From: Janthinobacterium sp051380875
GTDB taxonomy: Bacteria; Pseudomonadota; Gammaproteobacteria; Burkholderiales; Burkholderiaceae_D
NCBI RefSeq assembly: GCF_051380875.1
Contig: NZ_JBNYXW010000005.1
Coordinates: 186,001 to 250,000, forward strand
Direction: 5' to 3'
Length of the DNA: 64,000 nt
Position 1 is the stretch's first letter. The number at the start of each line of letters is the position of its first letter. Position numbers and translations under genes: made by a program. Below the pieces are notes generated by a model. The model made no database searches, had not been told where the DNA came from, and saw nothing but the letters and a program-made list of their open reading frames with translations. Positions 52,393-60,375 of this stretch are shown in pieces.

Positions 52393-53034
52393 ATGAATAA
52401 ATGGAATCGAGACCAGATGGCGGCCCGCGTGGCGGCCGATATTAATGAAGGCGCCGTGGTCAACCTGGGCATCGGCTTGCCGACCCTGGTGGCAAACCAC
52501 TTGCCGGCTGGCGCGGACATCATCCTGCACAGCGAAAACGGGGTGATCGGCATGGGTCCGGCACCGGCGCCCGGCGAGGAAGACTACGACTTGATCAACG
52601 CGGGCAAGCAGCCCGTTACCTTGTTGCCCGGAGGCAGCTATTTCCACCACGCCGACAGCTTTGCCATGATGCGCGGCGGCCACCTGGATATTTGCGTGCT
52701 GGGCGCCTTCCAGGTGTCGGCCACGGGCGACCTGGCCAACTGGCACACCGGCGCGCCAGACGCCATTCCCGCCGTGGGCGGGGCCATGGACCTGGCTATC
52801 GGTGCGAAGAAAACCTGGGTCATGATGGAACTGCTGACCAAGGCGGGCGAGAGCAAGCTGGTGCAAAACTGCACCTATCCTCTGACGGGCATCGCCTGCG
52901 TCAGCCGCATCTACAGCGACCTGGCCGTGATCGACCTGTCGCCCGAGGGCGCCGCCGTGATCGAGCTGGTCGACGGCATCAGCTTTGAGCAGTTGCAAGC
53001 CTTGACGGCCGTGCCGCTGACGGACGCCCGCTAA
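52393..53034 (+). CDS. pcaJ: 3-oxoadipate CoA-transferase subunit B
   Basis: A 213-residue subunit that carries the catalytic glutamate E48 in LHSENGVIGMGP. Other hallmarks are NLGIGLPTLVANHLP, TLLPGGSYFHHADSFAMMRG and GHLDICVLGAFQVSATGDLA. The ATG at 52393 lies 13 bp after the pcaI stop with AAAGAGAG before it. Together with pcaI it forms the active heteromer. Confidence 0.95.
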   Translation: MNKWNRDQMAARVAADINEGAVVNLGIGLPTLVANHLPAGADIILHSENGVIGMGPAPAPGEEDYDLINAGKQPVTLLPGGSYFHHADSFAMMRGGHLDICVLGAFQVSATGDLANWHTGAPDAIPAVGGAMDLAIGAKKTWVMMELLTKAGESKLVQNCTYPLTGIACVSRIYSDLAVIDLSPEGAAVIELVDGISFEQLQALTAVPLTDAR

Positions 53035-53068
53035 TTCACTATCAATAAACTTTCTTGGAGGAAAGCAC

Positions 53069-54271
53069 ATGACTCACGCCTATATCTGCGACGCCCAGCG
53101 TACGCCATTCGGCCGCTACGGCGGCAGCCTGTCCGGCGTGCGCGCCGACGACTTGGGCGCCGTGCCCATCCGTGCCTTGATGGCGCGCAACCCGAACGTG
53201 GACTGGGAAGCCGTTACCGACGTGCTGTACGGCTGCGCCAACCAGGCGGGCGAGGATAACCGCAACGTGGCGCGCATGGCGGCCTTGCTGGCCGGCTTGC
53301 CGATTGCCGTGCCGGGCGCCACCCTGAACCGCCTGTGCGGCTCGGGCCTGGACGCGGTCGGCAGCGCGGCCCGCTTCATCAAGAGCGGCGAGGCGGGCTT
53401 GATGATCGCCGGCGGCGTGGAAAGCATGAGCCGCGCACCGTTTGTGATGGGCAAGGCCGACAGCGCCTTTTCACGCGGCATGAAAATGGAAGACACGACC
53501 ATCGGCTGGCGCTTCGTCAATCCCCTGATGAAGGCGCAATACGGCGTCGACTCGATGCCGGAAACGGCGGAAAACGTGGCGACCGAGTTTGGCATCAGCC
53601 GCGCCGACCAGGATTTGATGGCCTTGGCCAGCCAGGTAAAAGCCCTGGCCGCGCAAGAGGCGGGCGTGTTCGACAGTGAAATTTGCCCCGTCAGCATCGC
53701 CCAAAAGAAGGGCGAGCCGATTATCGTCAGCCGCGATGAACACCCGCGCGCGACCACCCTGGAAACATTGACGAAGCTCAAACCCGTCGTGCGTGCGGAC
53801 GGCACGATTACGGCCGGCAACGCTTCCGGCGTCAACGATGGCGCGGCGGCCCTGCTGCTGGCCGACGAGGCCAGCGCGGCGCGTTTCGGCCTGACGCCGC
53901 GCGCGCGCGTGGTGGCCATGGCGACGGCTGGCGTGGCGCCCCGCGTCATGGGCATCGGTCCCGCACCGGCCACCCTGAAAGTGCTGGCCATGACGGGCTT
54001 GACGATGGCCGACTTCGACGTCATCGAACTGAACGAAGCGTTTGCCGCGCAGGGCCTGGCCGTGATCCGCCAGCTGGGTTTGCGCGACGACGATCCGCGC
54101 ATCAACCCGAACGGCGGCGCGATTGCGCTCGGCCATCCGCTGGGCGCCTCGGGTGCGCGCCTGGCCATGACGGCCGTCAACCAGTTGCATCGCACGGGTG
54201 GGCGCTATGCATTATGTACCATGTGCATCGGCGTCGGCCAGGGCATCGCGCTGGTGCTGGAACGGGTCTGA
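53069..54271 (+). CDS. pcaF: 3-oxoadipyl-CoA thiolase
   Basis: A 400-residue thiolase that splits beta-ketoadipyl-CoA to succinyl-CoA and acetyl-CoA. Active-site residues are C90 (NRLCGSGLDAVGSA), H356 (GGAIALGHPLGASGAR) and C386 (CTMCIGVGQG). VESMSRAPFVMGKAD and NEAFAAQGLAVIRQLG are conserved. RBS TTGGAGGAAAG precedes the ATG. A terminator-like hairpin follows at 54359-54393, before the transporter gene. Confidence 0.96.
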   Translation: MTHAYICDAQRTPFGRYGGSLSGVRADDLGAVPIRALMARNPNVDWEAVTDVLYGCANQAGEDNRNVARMAALLAGLPIAVPGATLNRLCGSGLDAVGSAARFIKSGEAGLMIAGGVESMSRAPFVMGKADSAFSRGMKMEDTTIGWRFVNPLMKAQYGVDSMPETAENVATEFGISRADQDLMALASQVKALAAQEAGVFDSEICPVSIAQKKGEPIIVSRDEHPRATTLETLTKLKPVVRADGTITAGNASGVNDGAAALLLADEASAARFGLTPRARVVAMATAGVAPRVMGIGPAPATLKVLAMTGLTMADFDVIELNEAFAAQGLAVIRQLGLRDDDPRINPNGGAIALGHPLGASGARLAMTAVNQLHRTGGRYALCTMCIGVGQGIALVLERV

Positions 54272-54358
54272 TCGTTCCTTTGGATAATGCAGTCAGTAAG
54301 TATTTATGCGTATGGCCAGTGGCCGCGCAGCGCTATTACTAGCGCGTATGATGTAAAA

Positions 54359-54393
54359 CCAGCCTGGGCAATCAGGCTGGTGTTGGCTTTTTT
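54359..54393 (+). terminator. intrinsic terminator after pcaF
   Basis: CCAGCCTG/CAGGCTGG stem with loop GGCAAT, then TGTTGGC and six T. The T-run is displaced by about seven bases, so termination may be partial, which would let the transporter gene be cotranscribed at a reduced level. Confidence 0.65.
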
Positions 54394-54413
54394 ACACGAA
54401 CAATAAGACTGAT

Positions 54414-55709
54414 ATGACTACCCCCGATACTTCGCACGACATTGCACAGCTGACTTCCCAGCAGCGCATCAAGGCCATCATTGGCGCTTCCTCCGGTAAC
54501 CTGGTCGAATGGTTCGACTTCTACATTTATTCCTTCTGCGCGCTGTACTTCTCGCACGCCTTCTTCCCTTCCGGCAACGCCACCACGCAGCTGCTGCAGA
54601 CGGCCGGTATCTTTGCCGCCGGCTTCCTCATGCGCCCCGTGGGCGGCTGGCTGTTTGGCCGCATCGCCGATAAATACGGCCGCCGCCAGTCGATGATGAT
54701 TTCCGTGCTGATGATGTGCGGCGGCTCGCTGATGATCGCCGTGTTGCCCACCTATGAAACCATCGGCGCTTTCGCCCCATTCCTGCTGCTGGTGGCGCGT
54801 CTGTTCCAGGGCTTGTCCGTGGGTGGCGAGTACGGTACCAGCGCCACCTACATGAGCGAAGTGTCGGAACCGGGCAGACGCGGTTTCTTTGCCTCGTTCC
54901 AGTACGTGACCCTGATTGGCGGCCAGCTGCTGGCGCTGCTGGTGCTGGTGGTTCTGCAGCAATTGCTGACCCTGGAAGAGTTGCGTGCCTGGGGCTGGCG
55001 CATCCCGTTCGTCTTTGGCGCGCTGGCGGCACTGGTTTCGCTGAACCTGCGTAAATCGCTGACGGAAACGACCACTGCCAGCGAGCGCAAGGACAAGGAC
55101 GCGGGCAGCCTGCGCGGCTTGCTCAAGCACAAGCGCGCCTTCGTCACCGTGCTGGGCTTCACGGCCGGCGGCTCGCTGGTGTTCTACACCTTCACTACCT
55201 ACATGCAGAAATACCTGGTCAACACGGCCGGCATGGATACCAAGACGGCCAGCGCCGTCATGACCTGCGCCCTGCTGGTGTACATGATCTTGCAGCCCGT
55301 GTTCGGCGCCTTGTCGGACCGTATCGGCCGCCGCACCTCGATGCTGTTCTTCGGCGGCCTGGCCACCCTGTGCGTGCTGCCCATCATGCATGCGCTGAAA
55401 GACGTCACCAGCCCGTACGCGGCGTTCGGCCTGATCATCATCGCCCTGGCCGTGATCAGCTTCTACACCTCGATCAGCGGCTTGATCAAGGCGGAAATGT
55501 TCCCCATCGAAGTGCGCGCGCTGGGCGTGGGCCTGTCGTATGCGGTGGCCAACGCCCTGTTCGGCGGCTCGGCCGAATACGTGGCGCTGCAGTTCAAGGC
55601 CTGGCACGTGGAAGAGTACTTCTATTGGTACGTCACCGGCATGTGCCTGATTTCCTTCATCGTCGCCATCCGCATGCCGGACCCAAGCCGCTCGGGTCTG
55701 CTGAAATAA
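54414..55709 (+). CDS. pcaT: MHS-family dicarboxylate transporter (PcaT/KgtP-like)
   Basis: A 431-residue 12-TM major facilitator of the metabolite:H+ symporter branch. The opening IIGASSGNLVEWFDFYIYSF and the loop 2-3 motif GRIADKYGRRQSMM are typical, as is the R-LFQGLSVGGEYG segment. It resembles alpha-ketoglutarate and beta-ketoadipate permeases. Position directly after pcaF suggests uptake of beta-ketoadipate or related dicarboxylates. The symbol is from context and similarity, not proof of substrate. Confidence 0.85.
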   Translation: MTTPDTSHDIAQLTSQQRIKAIIGASSGNLVEWFDFYIYSFCALYFSHAFFPSGNATTQLLQTAGIFAAGFLMRPVGGWLFGRIADKYGRRQSMMISVLMMCGGSLMIAVLPTYETIGAFAPFLLLVARLFQGLSVGGEYGTSATYMSEVSEPGRRGFFASFQYVTLIGGQLLALLVLVVLQQLLTLEELRAWGWRIPFVFGALAALVSLNLRKSLTETTTASERKDKDAGSLRGLLKHKRAFVTVLGFTAGGSLVFYTFTTYMQKYLVNTAGMDTKTASAVMTCALLVYMILQPVFGALSDRIGRRTSMLFFGGLATLCVLPIMHALKDVTSPYAAFGLIIIALAVISFYTSISGLIKAEMFPIEVRALGVGLSYAVANALFGGSAEYVALQFKAWHVEEYFYWYVTGMCLISFIVAIRMPDPSRSGLLK

Positions 55710-55739
55710 ATGTTGGCGTAAAATAAGTGGCACTGCGTG

Positions 55740-55765
55740 GGCGGCACCGCGGTGCCGCCTTTTTT
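55740..55765 (+). terminator. intrinsic terminator after the pcaT-like gene
   Basis: A perfect 20-nt palindrome (GGCGGCACCG / CGGTGCCGCC) immediately followed by six T. It separates the transporter from the FAH-family gene, whose start is 36 bp further. Confidence 0.88.
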
Positions 55766-55801
55766 CTTCCCGCCTTTCCACCGTGCCGATCAGGAGTTTC
55801 C

Positions 55802-56497
55802 ATGCCGTATGTTATTCCCGCGCCCATCCAGCCCAGCGTACCCGTCACCGGCAGCGACGCCAGTTTCCCCGTCCACCGCGTGTATTGCGTGGGCCGCAAC
55901 TATGTCGACCACGCCAAGGAAATGGGCCACACGGGCCGCGAGGCGCCGTTTTTCTTCATGAAGCCAAGCGACGCCGTGCTGCCGGTAGCGGCGGGCACGA
56001 CGGGCGAACTGCCGTATCCATCGCAAACGCAGGATTTCCAGCACGAAATGGAGCTGGTAGTGGCCATCGGCAAGGGCGGCAGCGATATCGCCGTGGCCGA
56101 TGCGCTGAGTCACGTGTGGGGCTACGCCGTGGGCCTGGACATGACGCGCCGCGACTTGCAGGGCGAAGCGAAAAAGCTGGGCCGCCCCTGGGATACGGGC
56201 AAGGCGTTCGAACATTCGGCGCCCATCGGCCCTATCACGCCTATCGAGCAGGCGGGCGATATCGGCGCTGCTGCCATCACCCTGCGCGTGAATGGTGATC
56301 TGCGTCAAAGCAGCAGCATCGGCATGCTGATCTGGAATGTGGCCGAAACTATCGCTGACCTGTCGACATACTTCCGCTTGCAGCCGGGAGACCTGATCTA
56401 CACGGGCACGCCGGCCGGCGTGGCGGCCGTGCAGCGCGGCGACGAGCTGGTGGGCGCCATCGACGGCCTGGATACATTGCGCGTAAAAATTGTATAA
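55802..56497 (+). CDS. fumarylacetoacetate hydrolase family protein (fumarylpyruvate hydrolase-like)
   Basis: A 231-residue FAH-fold hydrolase, starting at the ATG at 55802 behind AGGAG. Signatures are VYCVGRNYVDHAKEMGHTGR, PFFFMKPSDAVLP, the metal ligands in HEMELVVAIGKGG, YAVGLDMTRRDLQ and IYTGTPAGVAAVQRGD. Length and the GREAPFFFMKP segment resemble fumarylpyruvate hydrolases of the gentisate route. Other FAH enzymes cannot be excluded. It has its own terminators on both sides. Confidence 0.88.
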   Translation: MPYVIPAPIQPSVPVTGSDASFPVHRVYCVGRNYVDHAKEMGHTGREAPFFFMKPSDAVLPVAAGTTGELPYPSQTQDFQHEMELVVAIGKGGSDIAVADALSHVWGYAVGLDMTRRDLQGEAKKLGRPWDTGKAFEHSAPIGPITPIEQAGDIGAAAITLRVNGDLRQSSSIGMLIWNVAETIADLSTYFRLQPGDLIYTGTPAGVAAVQRGDELVGAIDGLDTLRVKIV

Positions 56498-56523
56498 ATA
56501 AGCGTCCTGGCGCACAGCACGGC

Positions 56524-56564
56524 AAGCCCGCATGGCATAGCATCGCCCTGCGGGCTTTATTTTG
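56524..56564 (+). terminator. intrinsic terminator after the FAH-family gene
   Basis: AAGCCCGCA (56524-56532) / TGCGGGCTT (56549-56557) stem, followed by TATTTTG. The loop is 16 nt, longer than usual. The RBS of the next gene lies just behind it. Confidence 0.7.
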
Positions 56565-56579
56565 ACTCAGGAGACAGTC

Positions 56580-56903
56580 ATGATGATGGATAGCTATTCT
56601 GTAGCGCAACCGGCGCGTGCCGAGATCGACGCCTTGACGGGCCCGGCCTTGCTGGAATTCGGTACGGGCTGGTGCGGCCATTGCCGCGCCACTCAGGCGC
56701 CACTGGCGGCCGCTTTCGAGCAGCATCGCGCAGTGCCGCATATTCGCGTGGAAGATGGCCCCGGCCGGGCACTGGGGCGCTCGTTCAGAGTCAAGCTGTG
56801 GCCAACCCTGATTTTCCTCAAGGATGGCCAGGAAGTGGCGCGCCTGGTGCGTCCGCTCGACGGCGCGGAGATCAGCCAGGCGTTTGCCCTGATCGGTGCA
56901 TAG
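56580..56903 (+). CDS. thioredoxin family protein
   Basis: A 107-residue thioredoxin fold. The redox site is W-C32-GH-C35 (PDI-like CGHC rather than CGPC), which predicts a less reducing potential than thioredoxin 1. The cis-proline is in KLWPTLIFLKDGQEVAR. The start ATG at 56580 follows CAGGAGACAGTC. No signal peptide, so cytoplasmic. Stands alone between a terminator and a long non-coding region. Confidence 0.88.
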   Translation: MMMDSYSVAQPARAEIDALTGPALLEFGTGWCGHCRATQAPLAAAFEQHRAVPHIRVEDGPGRALGRSFRVKLWPTLIFLKDGQEVARLVRPLDGAEISQAFALIGA

Positions 56904-57407
56904 TTTCTTGCCGCACAGCAGCACTGCGCGTATCATAGGCCGCTACAGCAAGATCAACCGCATCCCTGACCGGATGTAGGCGCGATCATCGCCGGCCCGC
57001 TCCACCCGGAGGGGCCGCAGGCAAGGATTCACCACAAATGACCGATGCCGCGATGCCGATGCGCGGGTCTGGTACGGAATGCCTGGCGATACGCCGGGCC
57101 TGAACCACGTCGCACATCCCCTGACGACCTTCCTGCCGTGCCCCGGATAACCGGAGGCGCACGACCGTTGTTTCTCTAATCAGCACTGATCGCAGCGCGA
57201 TGACGCGCGTTTGTTCACCGTTGCCTGCCGATAATGGCGGCGTGTTGCTGCGTGGAATTTGTTTGCGAATTTAATAGCAAATTCGCAGTAAATACACCCG
57301 CGCACGGCTATGATATGGCAACAGCGCGCCTAGACACGTGCTGTGCTGCTGCCTGAAAAAACATCCAGAGAATGGCCTTTAGACACCCTCCCCAAGGAGC
57401 GCAGTAA
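56904..57407. other. 504-bp intergenic region upstream of the second MHS transporter
   Basis: No protein gene. Several GC-rich hairpins occur between about 56960 and 57170, for example GGCCC...GGGCC (56995-57017), CCTGGCG-ATA-CGCCGGG (57084-57100) and CCGG-ATAA-CCGG (57142-57153). The 3' part holds a perfect 9-bp inverted repeat (57264-57287) and the start region of the transporter. A leader RNA or small RNA is possible; I could not match a known class. Confidence 0.5.
57264..57287. promoter_or_regulatory. perfect 9-bp inverted repeat, putative operator
   Basis: TGCGAATTT-AATAGC-AAATTCGCA, 120 bp upstream of the transporter start codon, in a short AT-rich patch. Its half-sites differ from the TTC...GAA repeats before pcaI, so a different regulator is expected. 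Confidence 0.65.
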
Positions 57408-58694
57408 ATGAGCACCCCCCCCAAGAAAAATTCCCCCGGCACGGTGCTGTTCGCCAGCCTGATCGGCACTACCATCGAGTTCTTTGACTTTTATATCTAC
57501 GCCACCGCCGCCGTGCTGGTGTTCCCGAAACTGTTCTTCCCTGCCGGCGACCCGTCGGCCGCCGTGCTGCAGTCGCTGGCCACGTTTGCCATCGCCTTCT
57601 TCGCCCGCCCCATCGGCTCGGCCGTGTTCGGCCACTTCGGCGACCGAGTCGGCCGCAAGGCCACCCTGGTGGCAGCCTTGCTGACCATGGGTATTTCCAC
57701 CGTCATCATCGGTTTGCTGCCCACGTATGCCGCTATCGGCACCATGGCGCCGCTGCTGCTGGCGCTGTGCCGTTTCGGCCAGGGCCTGGGCCTGGGCGGC
57801 GAATGGGGCGGTGCGGTGCTGCTGGCGACGGAAAATGCGCCACCGGGCAAACGCGCCTGGTACGGCATGTTCCCGCAACTGGGCGCGCCGATCGGCTTCT
57901 TCCTGTCGGGCGGCATCTTCCTGCTGCTCAGCGAAACCTTGACCGATGAGCAATTCTTCAGCTACGGCTGGCGCATTCCCTTCCTCGCCAGCGCGCTGCT
58001 GGTCGTCGTCGGCCTGTATGTGCGCCTGAAGATCACGGAAACGCCGGACTTCCAGAAAGTGCTCGACAAGAACGAACGCGTGAAATTGCCCGTGGCCACC
58101 GTGTTCAGCCAGCATGGCCGTATGTTGTTCCTGGGCACCATTATCGCCCTGGCCACCTTCGTGCTGTTTTACCTGATGACGGTGTTCGCGCTGAGCTGGG
58201 GCACGACCAAGCTGGGCTTCACGCGCAAGGAATTCCTCATCGTGCAGCTGTTTGCCGTGCTGTTTTTCGCCTTGACGATTCCATTCTCGGCCGTGCTGGC
58301 TGACCGCCGCGGCCGCCGCACGACCATGATCTGGGTCTCCGTTGCCATCGCCATCTTCGGCCTGGTGCTGGCGCCCATGTTCGGTTCGGGCGTGACCTGG
58401 GAAGTGACGCTGTTCATGGCCGTCGGCCTGGGACTGATGGGCATGACCTACGGTCCGCTGGGCACCATGCTGTCCGAGCTGTTCCCGCCCGAAGTGCGCT
58501 ACACGGGCGCTTCGCTGACGTTCAACCTGGCAGGCATTTTGGGCGCCTCGCTGGCGCCCTACATCGCCACCTGGCTGGCCACCAACCATGGCTTGCAATA
58601 CGTGGGTTACTACCTGTCGCTGGCGGCCGTGCTGACCCTCGCCGCATTGTTGATGGTAGGCAAGCCAAGAGCGGGCAAGGAAGCCTGGGAATAA
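57408..58694 (+). CDS. MHS-family major facilitator transporter
   Basis: A 428-residue 12-TM symporter. Family features are LIGTTIEFFDFYIYATAAVL, GHFGDRVGRKATLV (loop 2-3 motif), RFGQGLGLGGEWGGAVLLAT and GRRTTMIWVSVA. The sequence resembles ShiA/proline-betaine-type MHS proteins more than the PcaT-like one at 54414. RBS AAGGAGCGC. The substrate is unknown. A strong terminator follows. Confidence 0.9.
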   Translation: MSTPPKKNSPGTVLFASLIGTTIEFFDFYIYATAAVLVFPKLFFPAGDPSAAVLQSLATFAIAFFARPIGSAVFGHFGDRVGRKATLVAALLTMGISTVIIGLLPTYAAIGTMAPLLLALCRFGQGLGLGGEWGGAVLLATENAPPGKRAWYGMFPQLGAPIGFFLSGGIFLLLSETLTDEQFFSYGWRIPFLASALLVVVGLYVRLKITETPDFQKVLDKNERVKLPVATVFSQHGRMLFLGTIIALATFVLFYLMTVFALSWGTTKLGFTRKEFLIVQLFAVLFFALTIPFSAVLADRRGRRTTMIWVSVAIAIFGLVLAPMFGSGVTWEVTLFMAVGLGLMGMTYGPLGTMLSELFPPEVRYTGASLTFNLAGILGASLAPYIATWLATNHGLQYVGYYLSLAAVLTLAALLMVGKPRAGKEAWE

Positions 58695-58712
58695 GGGCGT
58701 AGTCTGCAGATG

Positions 58713-58743
58713 AAAAAAACCGCCAGTTCTGGCGGTTTTTTTT
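58713..58743 (+). terminator. intrinsic terminator after the second MHS transporter
   Basis: Stem CCGCCAG/CTGGCGG with a two-base loop, an upstream A-run and eight T downstream. The A-run makes it usable on the minus strand too, where it lies behind the TonB-receptor remnant. Confidence 0.9.
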
Positions 58744-58756
58744 CATGCTGCCGGTG

Positions 58757-58986
58757 TTACCACTGCGGCGTGTACTTCAGGGTGAACTGCACGTTGCGCG
58801 GATCGCCAAAGTAGTTGTTGCCACCCGTGTCGTTATACGCGGGGATGACGTAGCGCTTGGCGAAGACATTGTTGACATTGAGCCGCGCTTCAGTTGCGTG
58901 GCCAGCTGGCTGTTCCAGCTGCCGTACAGGCATTTCTAGCGCATATCGTACGTGCTGACGGAGGTCGTGCCGCGCGCGGCTGCGTA
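58757..58986 (-). pseudogene. C-terminal remnant of a TonB-dependent siderophore receptor
   Basis: Reading the minus strand toward the stop at 58757-58759 gives RLNVNNVFAKRYVIPAYND, then NYFGDPRNVQFTLKYTPQW, the last beta-strands of a TonB-dependent receptor ending in the aromatic residue needed for outer-membrane insertion. Near 58887 the matching frame shifts: LYGSWNSQLATQLK continues the receptor in another frame, and upstream of that TTSVSTYDMR runs into a stop near 58938. About 75 codons survive with at least two breaks, and no N-terminal part is present. The rest was probably deleted. Confidence 0.82.
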
Positions 58987-58992
58987 GAAATG

Positions 58993-59027
58993 AAAAAACC
59001 CGCCGCTGCGCGAGGCAGGGACGGGTT
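58993..59027 (-). terminator. intrinsic terminator of the tRNA-Met transcript
   Basis: On the minus strand AACCCG (59027-59022) pairs with CGGGTT (59002-58997) and is followed by a T-run. It lies 20 bp beyond the 3' end of the promoter-distal tRNA-Met gene. Confidence 0.65.
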
Positions 59028-59046
59028 GATCAATACTGCAAATTCT

Positions 59047-59123
59047 TGGTGGTGATAGGTGGACTTGAACCACCGACCCCAGCATTATGAATGCTGTGCT
59101 CTAACCAACTGAGCTATATCACC
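59047..59123 (-). tRNA. tRNA-Met (CAT), distal copy
   Basis: 77 nt including encoded CCA. Acceptor stem GGTGATA/TATCACC, D-arm AGCTCAGTTGGTTAGAGC, anticodon stem CAGCA with loop TTCATAA (anticodon CAT), T-arm GGTGGTTCAAGTCCACC. Identical to the copy at 59204-59280. Features GGGGTC after the anticodon arm favour elongator Met over the lysidine-type Ile(CAT) tRNA. Confidence 0.93.
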
Positions 59124-59155
59124 AAACAGACCGGCGAAACCGGATGCTGGTTATG

Positions 59156-59194
59156 CAGCAATGGCCCAGTTTGACTGCCGCTGGGCCATTGCTG
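59156..59194. repeat. 14-bp inverted repeat in the tRNA spacer
   Basis: CAGCAATGGCCCAG (59156-59169) and CTGGGCCATTGCTG (59181-59194) are perfectly complementary with an 11-nt loop. No T-run follows on the transcribed strand, so it is more likely a processing or protective hairpin between the two tRNAs than a terminator. Confidence 0.85.
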
Positions 59195-59203
59195 ATTGTT
59201 CTT

Positions 59204-59280
59204 TGGTGGTGATAGGTGGACTTGAACCACCGACCCCAGCATTATGAATGCTGTGCTCTAACCAACTGAGCTATATCACC
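59204..59280 (-). tRNA. tRNA-Met (CAT), proximal copy
   Basis: Identical in all 77 positions to the copy at 59047-59123, CCA encoded. The promoter lies immediately upstream (59293-59321), so both copies form one transcript with an 80-bp spacer. Confidence 0.93.
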
Positions 59281-59292
59281 CAACAGCCGAGC

Positions 59293-59321
59293 ATTATCCG
59301 GTCTTCCCATTTCCTTGTCAA
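59293..59321 (-). promoter_or_regulatory. promoter of the tRNA-Met pair
   Basis: On the minus strand: TTGACA (59321-59316), 17-bp spacer, GATAAT (59298-59293). A perfect -35 and a near-perfect -10, 13 bp before the mature 5' end. The GC-rich stretch right after the -10 (GCTCGGC) resembles a discriminator of stringently controlled promoters. Confidence 0.85.
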
Positions 59322-59371
59322 TGCTGGCGCAGAAAAATGTGCGGATTTTTCTGTGTCCGCAAGGGGTATGG

Positions 59372-60319
59372 TTACTTTAGCAATGGCTGGATCTGCGCCA
59401 GCATGGCCGCAGCCGGGTCGGCGTCCAGGCAATCGATGACGATACGCTGCGGCATCGAGCGCAGCCAGGTCAGCTGGCGCTTGGCCAGCTGGCGCGTGGC
59501 GATGATGCCCGTTTCGCGCAAGGCGGCGCGGTCGATACGCCCGTCCAGGTAATCCCAGGCCTGGCGGTAGCCCACGCAGCGCATGGATGGCAAGCCCGGA
59601 TGCAGGTCGCCGCGGCGGCGCAAATGCCCCACTTCATCGAGCAGGGCATCGTTCTTCAGCATGGCGTCGAAGCGCGTGGCGATGCGCGCGTGCAGCACGG
59701 CGCGGTCCGAGGGTTCCAGCGCGAACGACTGCAACTGGAACGGCAGCACGGTCTTTTCGCGCAGGGCCAGCAAGGCCGACATGGGCTGGCCGGACAAAAC
59801 GATGATTTCCAGCGCGCGCTGGATGCGCTGCGCGTCGTTTGGTGCCAGGCGCGCGGCCGTGACGGGGTCTTGCCCGGCCAGGCGCGCATGCATGGCGGGC
59901 CAGCCGATGGCGGCCGCTTGCTCTTCCAGCTGGGCGCGCAGCGCGGGATCGGCGCCCGGCAAATCGTCGAGGCCATCGGCCAGGCCCTTGAAATACAGCA
60001 TGGTGCCGCCGACCAGCAGCGCCAGCTTGCCGCGCGCCGTGATGTCGCTCACCAGGCGCAAGGTGTCGTTGCGGAACTGCGCCACCGAATAGGCGTCCAG
60101 CGGGTCGATGATGTCGATCAGGTGATGCGGCACGCAAGCCAGTTCGTCGGCCGTGGGCTTGGCCGTGCCGATATCCATGCCCCGGTAGACGAGGGCCGAA
60201 TCGACGGAAATGATCTCGGACGGGATGGCCTTGGCGATGGCCAGCGCACTGGCCGTCTTGCCGCTGGCCGTGGGGCCCATGATAGCGACGGCCAGGGGGA
60301 GGTGTTGGGTGATTGTCAT
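59372..60319 (-). CDS. miaA: tRNA dimethylallyltransferase
   Basis: A 315-residue enzyme that adds the isopentenyl group to A37 of tRNAs reading UNN codons. P-loop GPTASGKT is at 15-22; SVDSALVYRGMDIGTAKP, HHLIDIIDP, LVGGTMLYFKGL and RALEIIVLSGQP are conserved; the C-terminal SMRCVGYRQAWDYLDG is typical. I use the ATG at 60319 (MTITQHLPLAVAIMG); a GTG at 60349 would add ten residues. It is followed by 91 bp to the tRNA-Met gene, and follows mutL by 56 bp. Confidence 0.95.
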   Translation of the reverse strand: MTITQHLPLAVAIMGPTASGKTASALAIAKAIPSEIISVDSALVYRGMDIGTAKPTADELACVPHHLIDIIDPLDAYSVAQFRNDTLRLVSDITARGKLALLVGGTMLYFKGLADGLDDLPGADPALRAQLEEQAAAIGWPAMHARLAGQDPVTAARLAPNDAQRIQRALEIIVLSGQPMSALLALREKTVLPFQLQSFALEPSDRAVLHARIATRFDAMLKNDALLDEVGHLRRRGDLHPGLPSMRCVGYRQAWDYLDGRIDRAALRETGIIATRQLAKRQLTWLRSMPQRIVIDCLDADPAAAMLAQIQPLLK

Positions 60320-60375
60320 GGTGTTTTGTGATGTGTTTGCGATGGCCACCCCAGCTTGTGCCGTTGGGGTGAAAG

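Noticed and set aside
56995..57153. Known riboswitch (glycine, SAM/SAH, TPP, cobalamin, guanidine) before the MHS transporter
   Set aside because: None of the conserved core sequences of these classes could be found; only generic hairpins remain.
59047..59280. The CAT tRNAs as tRNA-Ile2 (lysidine) genes
   Set aside because: The anticodon-stem and variable-loop sequence (GGGGTC) resembles elongator tRNA-Met. A tool using identity elements could settle it.
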